Source of the DNA: Pseudobdellovibrionaceae bacterium
Lineage (GTDB): Bacteria; Bdellovibrionota; Bdellovibrionia; Bdellovibrionales; UBA1609
Assembly (NCBI GenBank): GCA_025354795.1
Contig: JANXMF010000142.1
Coordinates: 1 to 53,313 of the forward strand
Direction of reading: 5' to 3'
Length of the DNA: 53,313 nt
Positions 1 to 8,637 of this stretch are shown piece after piece; within the stretch, counting starts at the first letter, position 1; each line of letters begins with the position of its first letter. Made by a program: the position numbers and the translations under genes. Under the pieces are notes generated by a model. That model was not told the origin of the DNA, did no database searches, and saw only the letters and a list, made by a program, of their open reading frames with translations.

Positions 1-101
1 TTCCCGGCTTTCAGCACCTGAACTTGCGATGCATAATCCGCACTGGTGGCGCAAGGTACTCCGATAGCGGGCGCATTCGGCGGTACCAATTCCAGGGACA
101 T
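1..101 (-). CDS. possible 5' end of a gene running off the left edge
   Basis: On the minus strand an ATG at position 101 opens a frame that stays open to base 1 and gives MSLELVPPNAPAIGVPCATS and about 14 more residues. A GGGAG sequence lies just upstream of the ATG, closer than ideal for a ribosome binding site. Only about 33 codons are visible, so the frame could be open by chance. I recognise no family. The next plus-strand frames here are short and lack a plausible start. It is listed because it is the only protein-like signal in the first 270 bases. Confidence 0.25.
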   Translation of the reverse strand, partial: MSLELVPPNAPAIGVPCATSADYASQVQVLKAG

Positions 102-270
102 ACGCTCCCAGCGCTGGGGAGCGGATTTCTACACCCTAGATCTCACCTCAGTTGAATAAATGGGTGAAATCAGCTCCACCGACATCGGCGGTCCGTTAAC
201 ACTTGGCCATCGATACGAATTAAAAATTTTCTGATCAAAAATCAATTCCACCTGCAGTTTGATCTCCTAG

Positions 271-382
271 GGCCTGTCTGCCAGTTTCTTGGGGACTCGG
301 GCTTCTGCCCTTGCCGCGATCGGCCCTTCGGGCCGATCGCATCACGCTTGGCGGAAGTCCCCGAGAACCTGGCAGACAGGCC
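271..382. repeat. 112-bp imperfect inverted repeat with central perfect hairpin (REP/MITE-like)
   Basis: The arms at 271-297 and 356-382 are inverted copies of GGCCTGTCTGCCAG followed by a TTCT-GGGGACT block, matching at about 25 of 27 positions. Between them sits a perfect 11-bp stem, GCGATCGGCCC, with a TTC loop and its exact complement (316-340), and a smaller GGGC/GCCC hairpin lies near 299-310. The whole can fold as one long cruciform. It is about 110 bases past the stop of the minus-strand gene at 494-1180, so it could act as a 3' processing or termination structure. The architecture also fits a non-autonomous palindromic repeat. No second copy is seen in this window. Confidence 0.7.
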
Positions 383-493
383 TCGACGGGGAGCGACCCG
401 CTCGCGCTTGATCTGGTCTTCGCAGCTTTTTGAGACTTTCCAGGACTCCTTTCCCTGTGGCGCGACCCCGATTCTTTCGACGCTGCCCTATTT

Positions 494-1180
494 TTACAGG
501 GTGAGCTGTACTGCCTTCGCTTGGCGTTCACGCCTAAATTTATAATTTTTTTGTAGCATGAGTTGAAATGGCGGTGCCAAGGTTTCGGCTTTGGCCCAAG
601 CATCCTCCACGGAAATGTTCGCGGCCTTGATCCACACCTCTTCAAACAAAATCCGCGTGGCCCCGAGCGCCACCGATGGAAAGGCCCCCTCATCGACTTC
701 ACCAAAAATGCTAATTAGAAGATGGGACCACAACTCTTTGAGCGCAAGATTGTAGCGGGGCTCATTGTCCTTGCCTTGGAGGTCGGCGAGTCGCTTCAAT
801 TGTTTGGTGGAAATCGGTGAGTCTTCGTTGAGGAGATCCAAGATTCCAGCGGCACTGCTGGTGAGTTCGCTGAGTGCCGGAAACTCAGGATTGACTAATC
901 GTAGGAGGTACGGAAATAACTCGAGCGCGATCAACGTGGCACGTCCGCGAAAGAATTTGGTGTAAATCACCCTTCCGGAGGACGAAAGCTGCTCACGTAA
1001 ATGCCACAGGTCCGCGACCCGGGAGTCGCCGTCTTGGTCCCACTCCCAGCGCATCGGCGTGCGCGGGAAAAATGCCGTCCACAGCGACGGAATATCTTTG
1101 CGATTCGCTAAGGGAAAAACCAATAGCATCGGTTGGGTTTGCAAGTGTTTCAGGGCGGCAGCTACCGTAAGACGCTTCAT
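494..1180 (-). CDS. protein of unknown function (AlkZ-related-like)
   Basis: This predicts 228 residues from MKRLTVAAALKHL, preferred over an upstream in-frame Met 21 codons earlier because the extension looks unlike protein. It has no signal peptide or membrane segment and is mixed alpha/beta. The phrase IPSLWTAFF, followed by a Trp/Asp-rich stretch and VIYTKFFRGRATLIALELFPYLL, recalls small proteins annotated as AlkZ-related, which resemble winged-helix DNA glycosylases. I make that comparison from memory and hold it loosely. The gene stands alone, with the inverted-repeat element downstream and a decayed kinase gene upstream. A DNA-repair role is only a possibility. Confidence 0.6.
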   Translation of the reverse strand: MKRLTVAAALKHLQTQPMLLVFPLANRKDIPSLWTAFFPRTPMRWEWDQDGDSRVADLWHLREQLSSSGRVIYTKFFRGRATLIALELFPYLLRLVNPEFPALSELTSSAAGILDLLNEDSPISTKQLKRLADLQGKDNEPRYNLALKELWSHLLISIFGEVDEGAFPSVALGATRILFEEVWIKAANISVEDAWAKAETLAPPFQLMLQKNYKFRRERQAKAVQLTL

Positions 1181-1392
1181 GGCGGTCAGCCTACCGAGAT
1201 CCGGTGACGATTTCAACCGGCGAGTTGTAGAGATTTCCGTCACTGTTGCCTTTAGCCGGCTCTCATTTTATGTTCGCGTTCTAGGAGAGTTAAATGTTCA
1301 AGGTAATGAACGCGGAGTGGACACTCATATCGCCCTCTCAGAAAAAAGCTGGAGCTCTATGGCAATTTGGTGATTTGAGTTTACGGCAAGGG

Positions 1393-1698
1393 CTATGCCT
1401 TTGGCGCCAACCATTCAGAACTCAAAGCCGGATAGGAATAGCGTGAAACAGCTTCGAGCAGCGAATAGCGATCCACCGGTTTACTTAAGTGGTCATCAAA
1501 GCCAAACTCTAAAAATGCGTCGTTGGCGAACTTCATACGTTCGCGGCGGTCCAGATGACCAAGTAAAACTGGCGCGGCATTGGTGATCAAACTCAGTTCC
1601 CGCTCACGCTGGCGCAGTTCACCGGTGCGACTTTCGACCCGGCGCTCGAGATCTCGAGCGAAAGACTTTTCCACCAAGTCGCGCGCACGGGGCCCCAC
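1393..1698 (-). pseudogene. remnant of a hybrid histidine kinase (PAS start joined to receiver end)
   Basis: The 101-codon frame starts with a coiled-coil linker (ERRVESRTGELRQRERELS). It then gives the beginning of a PAS domain (ITNAAPVLLGHLDRRERMKF, then ANDAFLEF) and passes directly into the last helices of a response-regulator receiver (GFDDHLSKPVDRYSLLEAV), where KP is the conserved receiver Lys-Pro. The rest of PAS, the whole kinase core and most of the receiver are missing, yet the frame is kept. This reads as a large internal deletion of a hybrid kinase. The best start is a GTG with no good ribosome binding site, and a TAA lies a few codons upstream. A functional product is unlikely. 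Confidence 0.65.
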
Positions 1699-1845
1699 AT
1701 TCCCTTCGATAAATTCTTGTTAAGTAAGGAGGAGGTCAGAGGATATTTCAGCCATTTTTACCGAATGATAACATCTGACGCCACGCAAAAGTTTAGCGAA
1801 GCTTGGCCCCACACCGTCTCGGAGCGGAGCCATTATAAACACAAT

Positions 1846-2529
1846 CTATATATCTGAGTCAGTCGCGGGCGCGGGTTGTAAGACTCCATCAGTGCACACG
1901 CTGGACTGCGAGTAAAAGTGCAGCATGTACTTGGCGTTCGCGGCGCCTTCAACGTCCAGCGCGTGGAACAAGGTGACCTCATCGGGAGACTTCACCTGGA
2001 AAACGCCCGCCGGCTTTTCTTCCACACGACACTCACGCAGCGCGATTCTGCGGCCATGATGTATCCAACCAGGGCCAGGACCAGGGTGGTGCCCCCCCCA
2101 GCCAGGATGGCGTGGACGAAAGAACACAGGCGGCGGGAGGTCCGGACCAATAAACACCTGGGGCGGTGGCTGAGGAAAATATTCCGGCCCATACTGTGGT
2201 GGATAGACGGGAACGAGTCGACGCTGCGGCGGATAAGGCAAGGTCGGCTCTCGGCACTCGTCGTCACACATGTAATCACCTTCGGGATTGTAGCGGCGGG
2301 GGGGGCGGCGTTCGTAGCGTTCGTCGTCGTCGGGGCGGCGCGGTTCGCGTTCAATAATAATCACCTGTTGTTGTTGTTGTTGTTGCGGCGGCGGCGAGGG
2401 TGCATCGGGTGGCCTCGGTTGAGCGTGGGGCCGCGGAGCCGGCTTAATAATAATTTGCCCGTCGGCAAAAGCTTGCGCGCCTAACAGCAAAATCGTAACG
2501 CTCAACACACTTTTAATTCTAGTAACCAT
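1846..2529 (-). CDS. secreted Pro/Gln/Arg-rich protein of unknown function
   Basis: This 227-residue protein has a clear signal peptide (hydrophobic core SVTILLLGAQAFA). A low-complexity region of about 130 residues follows: proline-rich, a run of seven glutamines, an acidic/basic RRPDDDERYERRPPRR block and GWGGHHPGPGPGW. The C-terminal 70 residues look folded, with Cys residues at CRVEEKPAG and SSVCTDG and two more in MCDDEC. It is probably periplasmic or surface-exposed. The coding DNA contains two 8-base homopolymer tracts (C8 near 2092, G8 near 2298 on the plus strand) and a short CAA repeat, all prone to slippage. I recognise no family. Confidence 0.7.
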   Translation of the reverse strand: MVTRIKSVLSVTILLLGAQAFADGQIIIKPAPRPHAQPRPPDAPSPPPQQQQQQQVIIIEREPRRPDDDERYERRPPRRYNPEGDYMCDDECREPTLPYPPQRRLVPVYPPQYGPEYFPQPPPQVFIGPDLPPPVFFRPRHPGWGGHHPGPGPGWIHHGRRIALRECRVEEKPAGVFQVKSPDEVTLFHALDVEGAANAKYMLHFYSQSSVCTDGVLQPAPATDSDI

Positions 2530-2602
2530 TCGACCTCCACAAATTCTGTTGACTCATCTCTAGCATGCGCCGCATTAAACGACTACTGTAACCTTTGCAA
2601 AC

Positions 2603-3649
2603 CTAGTTCTCTAAAACGTCTGCAATAGCACGTATCATATCTTTTGAAAAAGTGGGTAGACCCGCGGTGATGCCGGTGGCTGTTGGTCTGATAAGTCGCG
2701 ATTTGCCCTCAAGGACTGCGCCCAGACCGAGCTTGTTGTAAGTGTCATAAGAACTTTTTTTGAGGCCGACCACGAAGAAAGCTGTCATTAAAGTCTTCGA
2801 CGAATCGCCCGGCATCGCTTGAAAAACGGCGATCACTTTTCCGTACTGAAACAATTGATTCCAATAGAAAATACTTTGCTCGAGACCGCCTCGAATGGGA
2901 GTGTCCACTTTGGTTAACGTTTTCAATGCCACCGGTAGACTGAGCTCTTGCTCGGATTCGAAGTAACGGACCTCGGACTGAAGCCCGACTCCCGTGTCCT
3001 TGCGTGCATCTTCATTCGAGCTGAAATTGGCCATTATATTCGCCGTTCTTAATCCTTGCCGCCAAAATTCGTTGAACGAGTAGCACGACTCGAGACATAT
3101 AGACCGGTGGGCGTCGCTACACCAACTGCGGTTCAACGGATTGATGTGCGCCAAGTCTAGTTCTCGCGCCGGGCGCATCACATTGCCCTGGCAATTGCCC
3201 CACTGAAAATTGGTGAACGGTGTGCGTCCCACCACCGCGCTCATAAACTGATTTGGTTTAATCTCGGCGTGTTGAATTTCACGGTCGAACTGGCGAATGG
3301 TTTCAATTTGCATGAGCTGCTTCAAATTGAGCTGTGCGGGAGCCTTGTTTAAGATCAACTTGGCGCTCGAGGTGAAAATCTTAAGGCGCGTTTGCACTTT
3401 CTTTTTCACGCCATTTTTTATGGTAGTGATGTCGGGTTCCTTATAGCCGGGGTAAAGCATCAAGTCCTGGCTTTCCGCAGGGGACTTCGCGGCCCAGTCT
3501 TTGTAGTCCAGCATTTCGTACTTGTAGTAAAGGTTGTCGGCGCTCATTTCAGCAGGTGCGAGCGTGTCGGGGAGAGGCTGGTCGGCGCGCGTGCGAGCGA
3601 AAGCCTCGGTGTTGATAAACAAACATAAAACTATAAATAATTTGTACAT
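2603..3649 (-). CDS. secreted protein of unknown function
   Basis: The product is 348 residues with an N-terminal signal peptide (MYKLFIVLCLFINTEAFA). The mature part is soluble and mixed, with five cysteines clustered in the middle (WGNCQGN, RSWCSD, RSICLESCYSF), which suggests disulfides in the periplasm or outside the cell. The middle also has DLAHINPLNRSWCSDAH and the C-terminal third has MTAFFVVGLKKSS. I cannot name a family. The gene sits 11 bases downstream of the class A PBP gene on the same strand and could be co-transcribed with it, so an envelope role is plausible but unproven. Confidence 0.7.
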   Translation of the reverse strand: MYKLFIVLCLFINTEAFARTRADQPLPDTLAPAEMSADNLYYKYEMLDYKDWAAKSPAESQDLMLYPGYKEPDITTIKNGVKKKVQTRLKIFTSSAKLILNKAPAQLNLKQLMQIETIRQFDREIQHAEIKPNQFMSAVVGRTPFTNFQWGNCQGNVMRPARELDLAHINPLNRSWCSDAHRSICLESCYSFNEFWRQGLRTANIMANFSSNEDARKDTGVGLQSEVRYFESEQELSLPVALKTLTKVDTPIRGGLEQSIFYWNQLFQYGKVIAVFQAMPGDSSKTLMTAFFVVGLKKSSYDTYNKLGLGAVLEGKSRLIRPTATGITAGLPTFSKDMIRAIADVLEN

Positions 3650-3659
3650 GACAATCCCC

Positions 3660-6515
3660 TCAATAAATTCTTCCTAACAAATCTCTATCGATGTTCCGTG
3701 GCGGCAGAGGTTGTTCAAGGCCTGGGCGGTAACTCAGATCACTTGCCTCTTCACTGCGGCGCGAATCACCCTCGTCCAAAGTGGTAAAGGTCGGATCTTC
3801 GTCACCGTCTTCCATAGTCTCCTGAGCGATCGGAGCGCCCACCTCTTGCTCATTGATCAGCGTTTCGCGCGTGTCTAAAGGCATCCCGGGACGGTTCGGG
3901 TCTAGGCGCAATGCTTCCATAAAGTTTCCGCCATTCAACGCACCACTGAGAAAGTTGATCGGATATTCGACCACTTGCGTGCGAATTTCGTCGGGCGGAC
4001 CCCGGAGCGGTTCTTTCGGTTTGTAAATCATAAAACTCTCGCGGATGATTTTTTCGGCGATAGGCAAGGCGACGTGGCCACCGGTGTACTTGTTGCCTAA
4101 GGAGCTGCGTATGTGTGTGTTGTCATAGCCCACCCACGTCGCCACCACCAGATCATTGGTAAAGCCAATAAACCAGGCGTCGCGGTGGCTGCTGCTGGTC
4201 CCGGTTTTGCCAGCCACACAGCCTGCGAGGTCAGACATTTTCGCCGCTGTTCCGCGCGCCACTGTGCCTTCCAAAATGCGCCGCAACTGATAAAAGGCCA
4301 CGCGGTCAATGCGGTTTACTGGCGTTTTGGAAAAGCGCGGGCGATGATAAAGTTCGACGCCGTTCTGGCTGACGCTGTCGATAAAAGTAGGCATTGGGCG
4401 CTCACCGATGTTGGCCACGGTGGCGTAGGCCGTCGCCATATCAATGAGTTTGGCGTCTTGAGTCCCGAGAACCGAGGCCGGATTAGTCTGGGCCTTTTCG
4501 TGAATTCCCAGACGCTCCTCGGTCAAGCCGATATATTTTAAGCCGTCTTCAGGAGTGTCACCTATGCGGAGCGACAAGCGCACAGTCGGGCGATTGAGGG
4601 ATTTCTCAATCGCACGGCGAATTGTTACTTTGCCTAAGCTGGCCGCGCCGGCGTCATAGTTATTGGGCGACCAAATTTTGTTGCCGACCTTGATGCTAAT
4701 CGGCGCATCCAGCAGCTGCGTATTGGGCTGCAACCCCAGCTGCAGCGCCGCTAGGTAAACAAATGGTTTCAAGGTGGAGCCCGGCGGACGTTGGGTTTGC
4801 GTGACCCGATTGACTTGTTCGAGCGGAAACGAAAATCCTCCGACCATGGCCAAAACTTTACCCGTCTTCGCTTCCAACACGACTGTCGATCCCTGGACCG
4901 CCGGTCGCACCCGCACCGTGGCCGCGGTCCCGGCTTCATTGGGCTTCACGTAGAGTAAATCGTATGTATTTAGTCGAACGCCACCGGCATTGAGGGCCAA
5001 GACTTTGCCGTCGGCCAGTCCCACCCGCAGTCCACGCACTTTCGCATCCGGAGGCAGCACCACGGCGAGTGGCCACTGCACATCATACAGTTTAGGGCGC
5101 ACCACGCTCATAACTTCCTGCCAGGTAGCCTTTGGCTTCTTCATTTTTTCGGCGATCGAGCCTTCGCTTGTAAACCGCGATAGGCGTCGGCCGTCGGCCG
5201 CCTCTTCGTAATCTCCCAAGCCATCTTGCAAAGCCCGGGTGGCGATCTTTTGCAAGCCACTATGAATGGTGGATTTCACCACATAGGACGAGGCGGTGAG
5301 TGACCCGACGTTAGGTAGGTTCCGGGCATTTTTGCGAATCTCATTGAGAAAATAAAATCCGGCGCGGGCATTGGGACTTTCGAAGTCCGCAAGCTTTGGC
5401 TTAAAGGCCTGCGCCGCGGGCAAATCGAGATCGGCAACAAAGCGGTCTTTGGCGCTGTCTTTGTTCAATTTGTTGACTTTGTCCATCTGCCCCAGCACGT
5501 ACTCGATGCGCTCCTGCAATCGGTCAAGGTGCGTTACTGGACTATAGAAAGTCGGCCCACGGGTAAGCGCGGCTAACATCGCGGCCTCGGTCATGTTGAC
5601 CTGCTTCACCGATTTTCCAAAGTAACTCTGGGCGGCCATGTCCACGCCCCACGAGGCGCGCCCGAGGTAAACATAATTTAGGTAGAGTTCGAGAATCTCA
5701 GCTTTGCTCATCAGGCTTTCAACCCGCAAGGCCAGTACCATTTCACGAATCTTGCGTTCAAAGGTGAGATCGTCGCCGGTCAGAAGATTTTTAACCACCT
5801 GCTGTGTGATGGTGGAACCGCCCTGAGGACGTCCACTAGACGCGGTATTGCTCATGAAAGCCCGGATAATGCCGCGTACGTCGAGACCGTTGTGTTCGTA
5901 AAAGCGTTGGTCCTCGGTGGCCACAAAGGCCAGCTGAACCGATTTTGGGATGTCACGGATCGCGATCCAGCGGCGGCGATTGTTATCGGTGTAAATTTCA
6001 CTGAAACGATTGCCGTCGTCATCTAGAACCAACGACGAACCCGGTAATTTTAGGCCTTTGAGTTTGTTATGGTCAGGCAGATCTGCTACCGCGCGGTTGA
6101 AAAATTCGATCGCCGCGGTCAGCGTTTGATTGGATTCCGTCTCTTCTGATGAGCTGAGTTTCTCACCTTTGCAGTAGCGTTTATAAATCGGATACATCGC
6201 CGGCACATCGCGTTCGAGCTTAAGGCTGGCGGTCAGTCCCCCTGGACCTGAAGCCACTTCCGCCGCGGGCGGAGCCTCGCCGGAAGTCAGAGGTTTCTCA
6301 AGATTTTCTTTCATGGTGGTGAAAAGCAGATCAAAATTGATGTTCTCGGCGCCAAATTTTTCGGTAATGAACTTACAACCGGTGCGCAACGTGGCTTCCG
6401 CTTCCGCTTGCTCCGATGCGGGATCAAAGTGATCTTTAAATTTCTCGACGGGTTTGGTGAAGAGTTGGCTCAGGGTTAGCCCGACGGCTAAAACTTTGAT
6501 AATTAGCGGATTCAT
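3660..6515 (-). CDS. class A penicillin-binding protein (bifunctional peptidoglycan synthase)
   Basis: The product polymerises lipid II and cross-links peptidoglycan. A single N-terminal membrane anchor (about residues 3-20) is followed by a family GT51 transglycosylase with EDQRFYEHNGLDVRG near residue 201 and GGSTITQQVVKNLL near 232. The transpeptidase carries the SxxK box in RPPGSTLKPF (about 580), SLN in KSLNRPTV and the KTGTS box (about 768), so both active sites look intact. The ORF track extends 40 codons upstream, but that stretch is basic and unlike a membrane anchor, so I start at MNPLIIKVL. The acidic C-terminal tail is about 100 residues. It is divergent from the HiPIP gene. It resembles PBP1A/1B (mrcA/mrcB); the exact orthology is not decidable here. 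Confidence 0.93.
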   Translation of the reverse strand: MNPLIIKVLAVGLTLSQLFTKPVEKFKDHFDPASEQAEAEATLRTGCKFITEKFGAENINFDLLFTTMKENLEKPLTSGEAPPAAEVASGPGGLTASLKLERDVPAMYPIYKRYCKGEKLSSSEETESNQTLTAAIEFFNRAVADLPDHNKLKGLKLPGSSLVLDDDGNRFSEIYTDNNRRRWIAIRDIPKSVQLAFVATEDQRFYEHNGLDVRGIIRAFMSNTASSGRPQGGSTITQQVVKNLLTGDDLTFERKIREMVLALRVESLMSKAEILELYLNYVYLGRASWGVDMAAQSYFGKSVKQVNMTEAAMLAALTRGPTFYSPVTHLDRLQERIEYVLGQMDKVNKLNKDSAKDRFVADLDLPAAQAFKPKLADFESPNARAGFYFLNEIRKNARNLPNVGSLTASSYVVKSTIHSGLQKIATRALQDGLGDYEEAADGRRLSRFTSEGSIAEKMKKPKATWQEVMSVVRPKLYDVQWPLAVVLPPDAKVRGLRVGLADGKVLALNAGGVRLNTYDLLYVKPNEAGTAATVRVRPAVQGSTVVLEAKTGKVLAMVGGFSFPLEQVNRVTQTQRPPGSTLKPFVYLAALQLGLQPNTQLLDAPISIKVGNKIWSPNNYDAGAASLGKVTIRRAIEKSLNRPTVRLSLRIGDTPEDGLKYIGLTEERLGIHEKAQTNPASVLGTQDAKLIDMATAYATVANIGERPMPTFIDSVSQNGVELYHRPRFSKTPVNRIDRVAFYQLRRILEGTVARGTAAKMSDLAGCVAGKTGTSSSHRDAWFIGFTNDLVVATWVGYDNTHIRSSLGNKYTGGHVALPIAEKIIRESFMIYKPKEPLRGPPDEIRTQVVEYPINFLSGALNGGNFMEALRLDPNRPGMPLDTRETLINEQEVGAPIAQETMEDGDEDPTFTTLDEGDSRRSEEASDLSYRPGLEQPLPPRNIDRDLLGRIY

Positions 6516-6661
6516 TGGGGCACTTATATCACCCCTATGACGCGATGTCCAAAAAGTGCCTAACCATGTGAAAATATTTTGCAAGTGTCTAAGCGCCAAG
6601 CATTGCCTGGGAGTCCGTTTGCAGTTAATTTTCATTTAAACCCTATTAAGGAGACACAGCG

Positions 6662-7021
6662 ATGCAAAGACGCGAATTTTTACAATTAGGCCTTGGCACA
6701 TCGGCGGTTTTGGCTGCGACTGGCGGATTGATTTTCCCTCAGGCTTCCTCAGCGGATGCGGCCAAAATTACCAAGAAAGATATTCTTAAAGAAGGCACGC
6801 CCACCACCATCGCGAACTACTGCCTCAAGCCTGAAAAGAAGCCGAATAAATTTTGTCCGGAATGGAAAGAAGGCCATTGTGACACCTGCCAATTTTTTAA
6901 TAAAGACAATAGTCTAACGTCGTTTGAGGGCGGAAAGTATGCGCGCTGCCAGCTGCTCACTACCGATCCGAAATTTGTGAGCATTGGGGCCTACTGCGCG
7001 ACTTACGTCAAGAAGGCTTAA
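6662..7021 (+). CDS. high-potential iron-sulfur protein (HiPIP), Tat-exported
   Basis: This 119-residue protein is a small periplasmic electron carrier. The start MQRREFLQLG carries a twin-arginine motif followed by a hydrophobic stretch, as expected for Tat export of a folded Fe-S protein. Ligands for one [4Fe-4S] cluster are visible as CDTC, then ARCQLL, then AYCATYVKKA near the C-terminus, the usual HiPIP order and ending. Two further cysteines (NYCLKP and KFCPEW) precede the cluster and are extra compared with the minimum. AAGGAG lies seven bases before the ATG. HiPIPs usually pass electrons from bc1 complexes to oxidases or reaction centres; its partner here is unknown. Confidence 0.88.
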   Translation: MQRREFLQLGLGTSAVLAATGGLIFPQASSADAAKITKKDILKEGTPTTIANYCLKPEKKPNKFCPEWKEGHCDTCQFFNKDNSLTSFEGGKYARCQLLTTDPKFVSIGAYCATYVKKA

Positions 7022-7242
7022 GGTCCGTTTGCCAACTCCTTGTCTCGAGTTCCCAGTCTTTGCTATTCGGTTTGCAATTCGTTAGTTTCTAAGCCAGGAC
7101 GTGGTCGATATTTCGGCAAGTGGAATTCTCCACGTCGTTCCAGTCAAAGAAGAATTTGCCAACGATGTCTGTGGGCACTGCCCACCAATGTTTGCACGCG
7201 AAGAAAAATAATCAAAGTGAGAAAAAGACGCCTTTTGACTCC

Positions 7243-8139
7243 TTATTTTCTTGTGCCTGCTCGTGCCACCACATTATGTGCGTGCAAACTCTCAAAGTGC
7301 CGGACTTCGATGCTGAAGTCTACGATATCACTGCGTTTCATCAATGCACTTTGCAAGCGGCGGGCGGCATCCTCGCAGAACATCAAATTTTGGGCGTTCC
7401 GCCGAGCAAACTCCTGTTCGTCTTCGCGCTTCACCGCCGCTTGCACCGGAGTGCCCAATGCGTTTTCGATGGTGTCGATCATAGTGAGTGGCGACGGATT
7501 GCCGATCGCTGGATCAATGCCGAATTCACACACGGCCTCGCTACGTTGGGCATGAGGCACGGCAACCGCAGCGGTTTGTGCCAGCCATTCCGCCACCCGA
7601 TCCGTGTCTAGCGTTTGATTTGCAAATTCCGCGACAAAGCGTTCGCTCACAGCCTCTTGGCTTAAGCTCGCGGAACATGGACAAGTGCTGGAATATAATA
7701 TGCGCATGGAAAGTGAAAAGCGCACCTCTGCGCTCTTAATGGCAGCCGTATAAACTAGCGGGTAGGAGCGCCAGCCCAAGGTTTCGCTCAGCAAGGCTTT
7801 GCGCTCAGTCAGCCAATCAAAACCGACACTCAATTCGGCGCTGTCCGAAAGCGATTTTTGCGAAGCCAACATTTGCTCCGCACAACTGCCGAGCCATGCC
7901 CAAGACAAATCCTGCGAATGAAGATCGCTCAATATTCTAAACAACCGCGACATATGAATACCGCGCGCACCACTATTTATTAGCGAGACCTTGGCCTGCG
8001 CCCGGGCTGGCGTCAGCGCGCCGGCGACGCGCACTTGGGTCGCCACATCTTCGAGGCCCACTTCCGCCAGCGGCAATTGCAGGGCTGCAGTCGGGGCACT
8101 GAGGGCCACATCACTCAATTTTTTAAACTTGGGGTCCAT
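7243..8139 (-). CDS. folE2: GTP cyclohydrolase FolE2 (type IB)
   Basis: This enzyme turns GTP into 7,8-dihydroneopterin triphosphate, the first step of folate and of queuosine precursor synthesis. FolE2 hallmarks are ARGIHMSRLFR in the middle, STCPCSASLSQ with the metal-binding Cys region, and VPHAQRSEAV. The length of 298 residues is usual for the family. I start at MDPKFKKLSD, four codons inside the track ORF, where ATG replaces an upstream GTG; the ribosome binding site is weak either way. It is divergent from cdd. FolE2 can use Mn or other metals and often replaces FolE1 when zinc is scarce. With QueC, QueA and Tgt elsewhere in the window it may feed queuosine. Confidence 0.9.
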   Translation of the reverse strand: MDPKFKKLSDVALSAPTAALQLPLAEVGLEDVATQVRVAGALTPARAQAKVSLINSGARGIHMSRLFRILSDLHSQDLSWAWLGSCAEQMLASQKSLSDSAELSVGFDWLTERKALLSETLGWRSYPLVYTAAIKSAEVRFSLSMRILYSSTCPCSASLSQEAVSERFVAEFANQTLDTDRVAEWLAQTAAVAVPHAQRSEAVCEFGIDPAIGNPSPLTMIDTIENALGTPVQAAVKREDEQEFARRNAQNLMFCEDAARRLQSALMKRSDIVDFSIEVRHFESLHAHNVVARAGTRK

Positions 8140-8217
8140 GAACGAACTCACTTTTTGGCTTTGCGTCAGTTAGGAATAGTACATGTGAATTGCAGTTGCA
8201 ACGGGTATAAACCTTCC

Positions 8218-8637
8218 ATGAAATTCAGCAAAGATGTCGAATTCGCTTACGCTGAGGCGCTCAAGATCCGCGCCCATTCGCACTCTCCCTATTCGCGGTT
8301 CGCGGTCGGCGCCGCTTTGAAGTTGCGCGATAACCCCCGTGCGGTAGGCGGCTGCAATGTGGAAAACGCTAGCTTCGGTGCCACCATCTGTGCCGAGCGG
8401 GTGGCCCTCCATGCGGCCGTCGCGCAGGAGGGGAGTATCAACCCTGAATTTATAGTAGTCGTCACGGGCGAAGAGGATGCCACCGTTCCGTGCGCACTTT
8501 GCCTACAAACCCTGGCTGAATTTTGCGCGGACGATTTTAAGATTTACCTGGGCAATACGCAGACTCTACTAAAATCATATAGCTTGCGCGACCTGCTGCC
8601 CTATCCCTTTCGCCATTTCAGCCAGGATAAGAAATGA
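8218..8637 (+). CDS. cdd: cytidine deaminase
   Basis: This zinc enzyme deaminates cytidine and deoxycytidine to uridine forms in pyrimidine salvage. At 139 residues it is the short, tetrameric-type size. Substrate residues appear in CNVENASFG. The catalytic signature is CAERVAL (Cys ligand and catalytic Glu) with the PCALC pair of zinc cysteines. The N-terminal SPYSRFAVGAAL is typical of the family. The start MKFSKDVEFAYAEAL is chosen because the upstream part of the track ORF is the folE2 antisense strand. Its stop overlaps the start of the SDR gene by four bases (ATGA), so the two are probably translated together. Confidence 0.93.
   Translation: MKFSKDVEFAYAEALKIRAHSHSPYSRFAVGAALKLRDNPRAVGGCNVENASFGATICAERVALHAAVAQEGSINPEFIVVVTGEEDATVPCALCLQTLAEFCADDFKIYLGNTQTLLKSYSLRDLLPYPFRHFSQDKK

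Noticed and set aside
235-705. 156-codon minus-strand ORF
   Set aside because: It runs through the inverted-repeat element and overlaps the better-supported gene at 494-1180 in another frame; composition is Arg/Ser-rich shadow type.
1918-2484. 188-codon plus-strand ORF opposite the Pro-rich secreted protein
   Set aside because: It is a shadow created by the low-complexity repeats of the real gene (its poly-Leu stretch is the antisense of CAA codons) and has no binding site.
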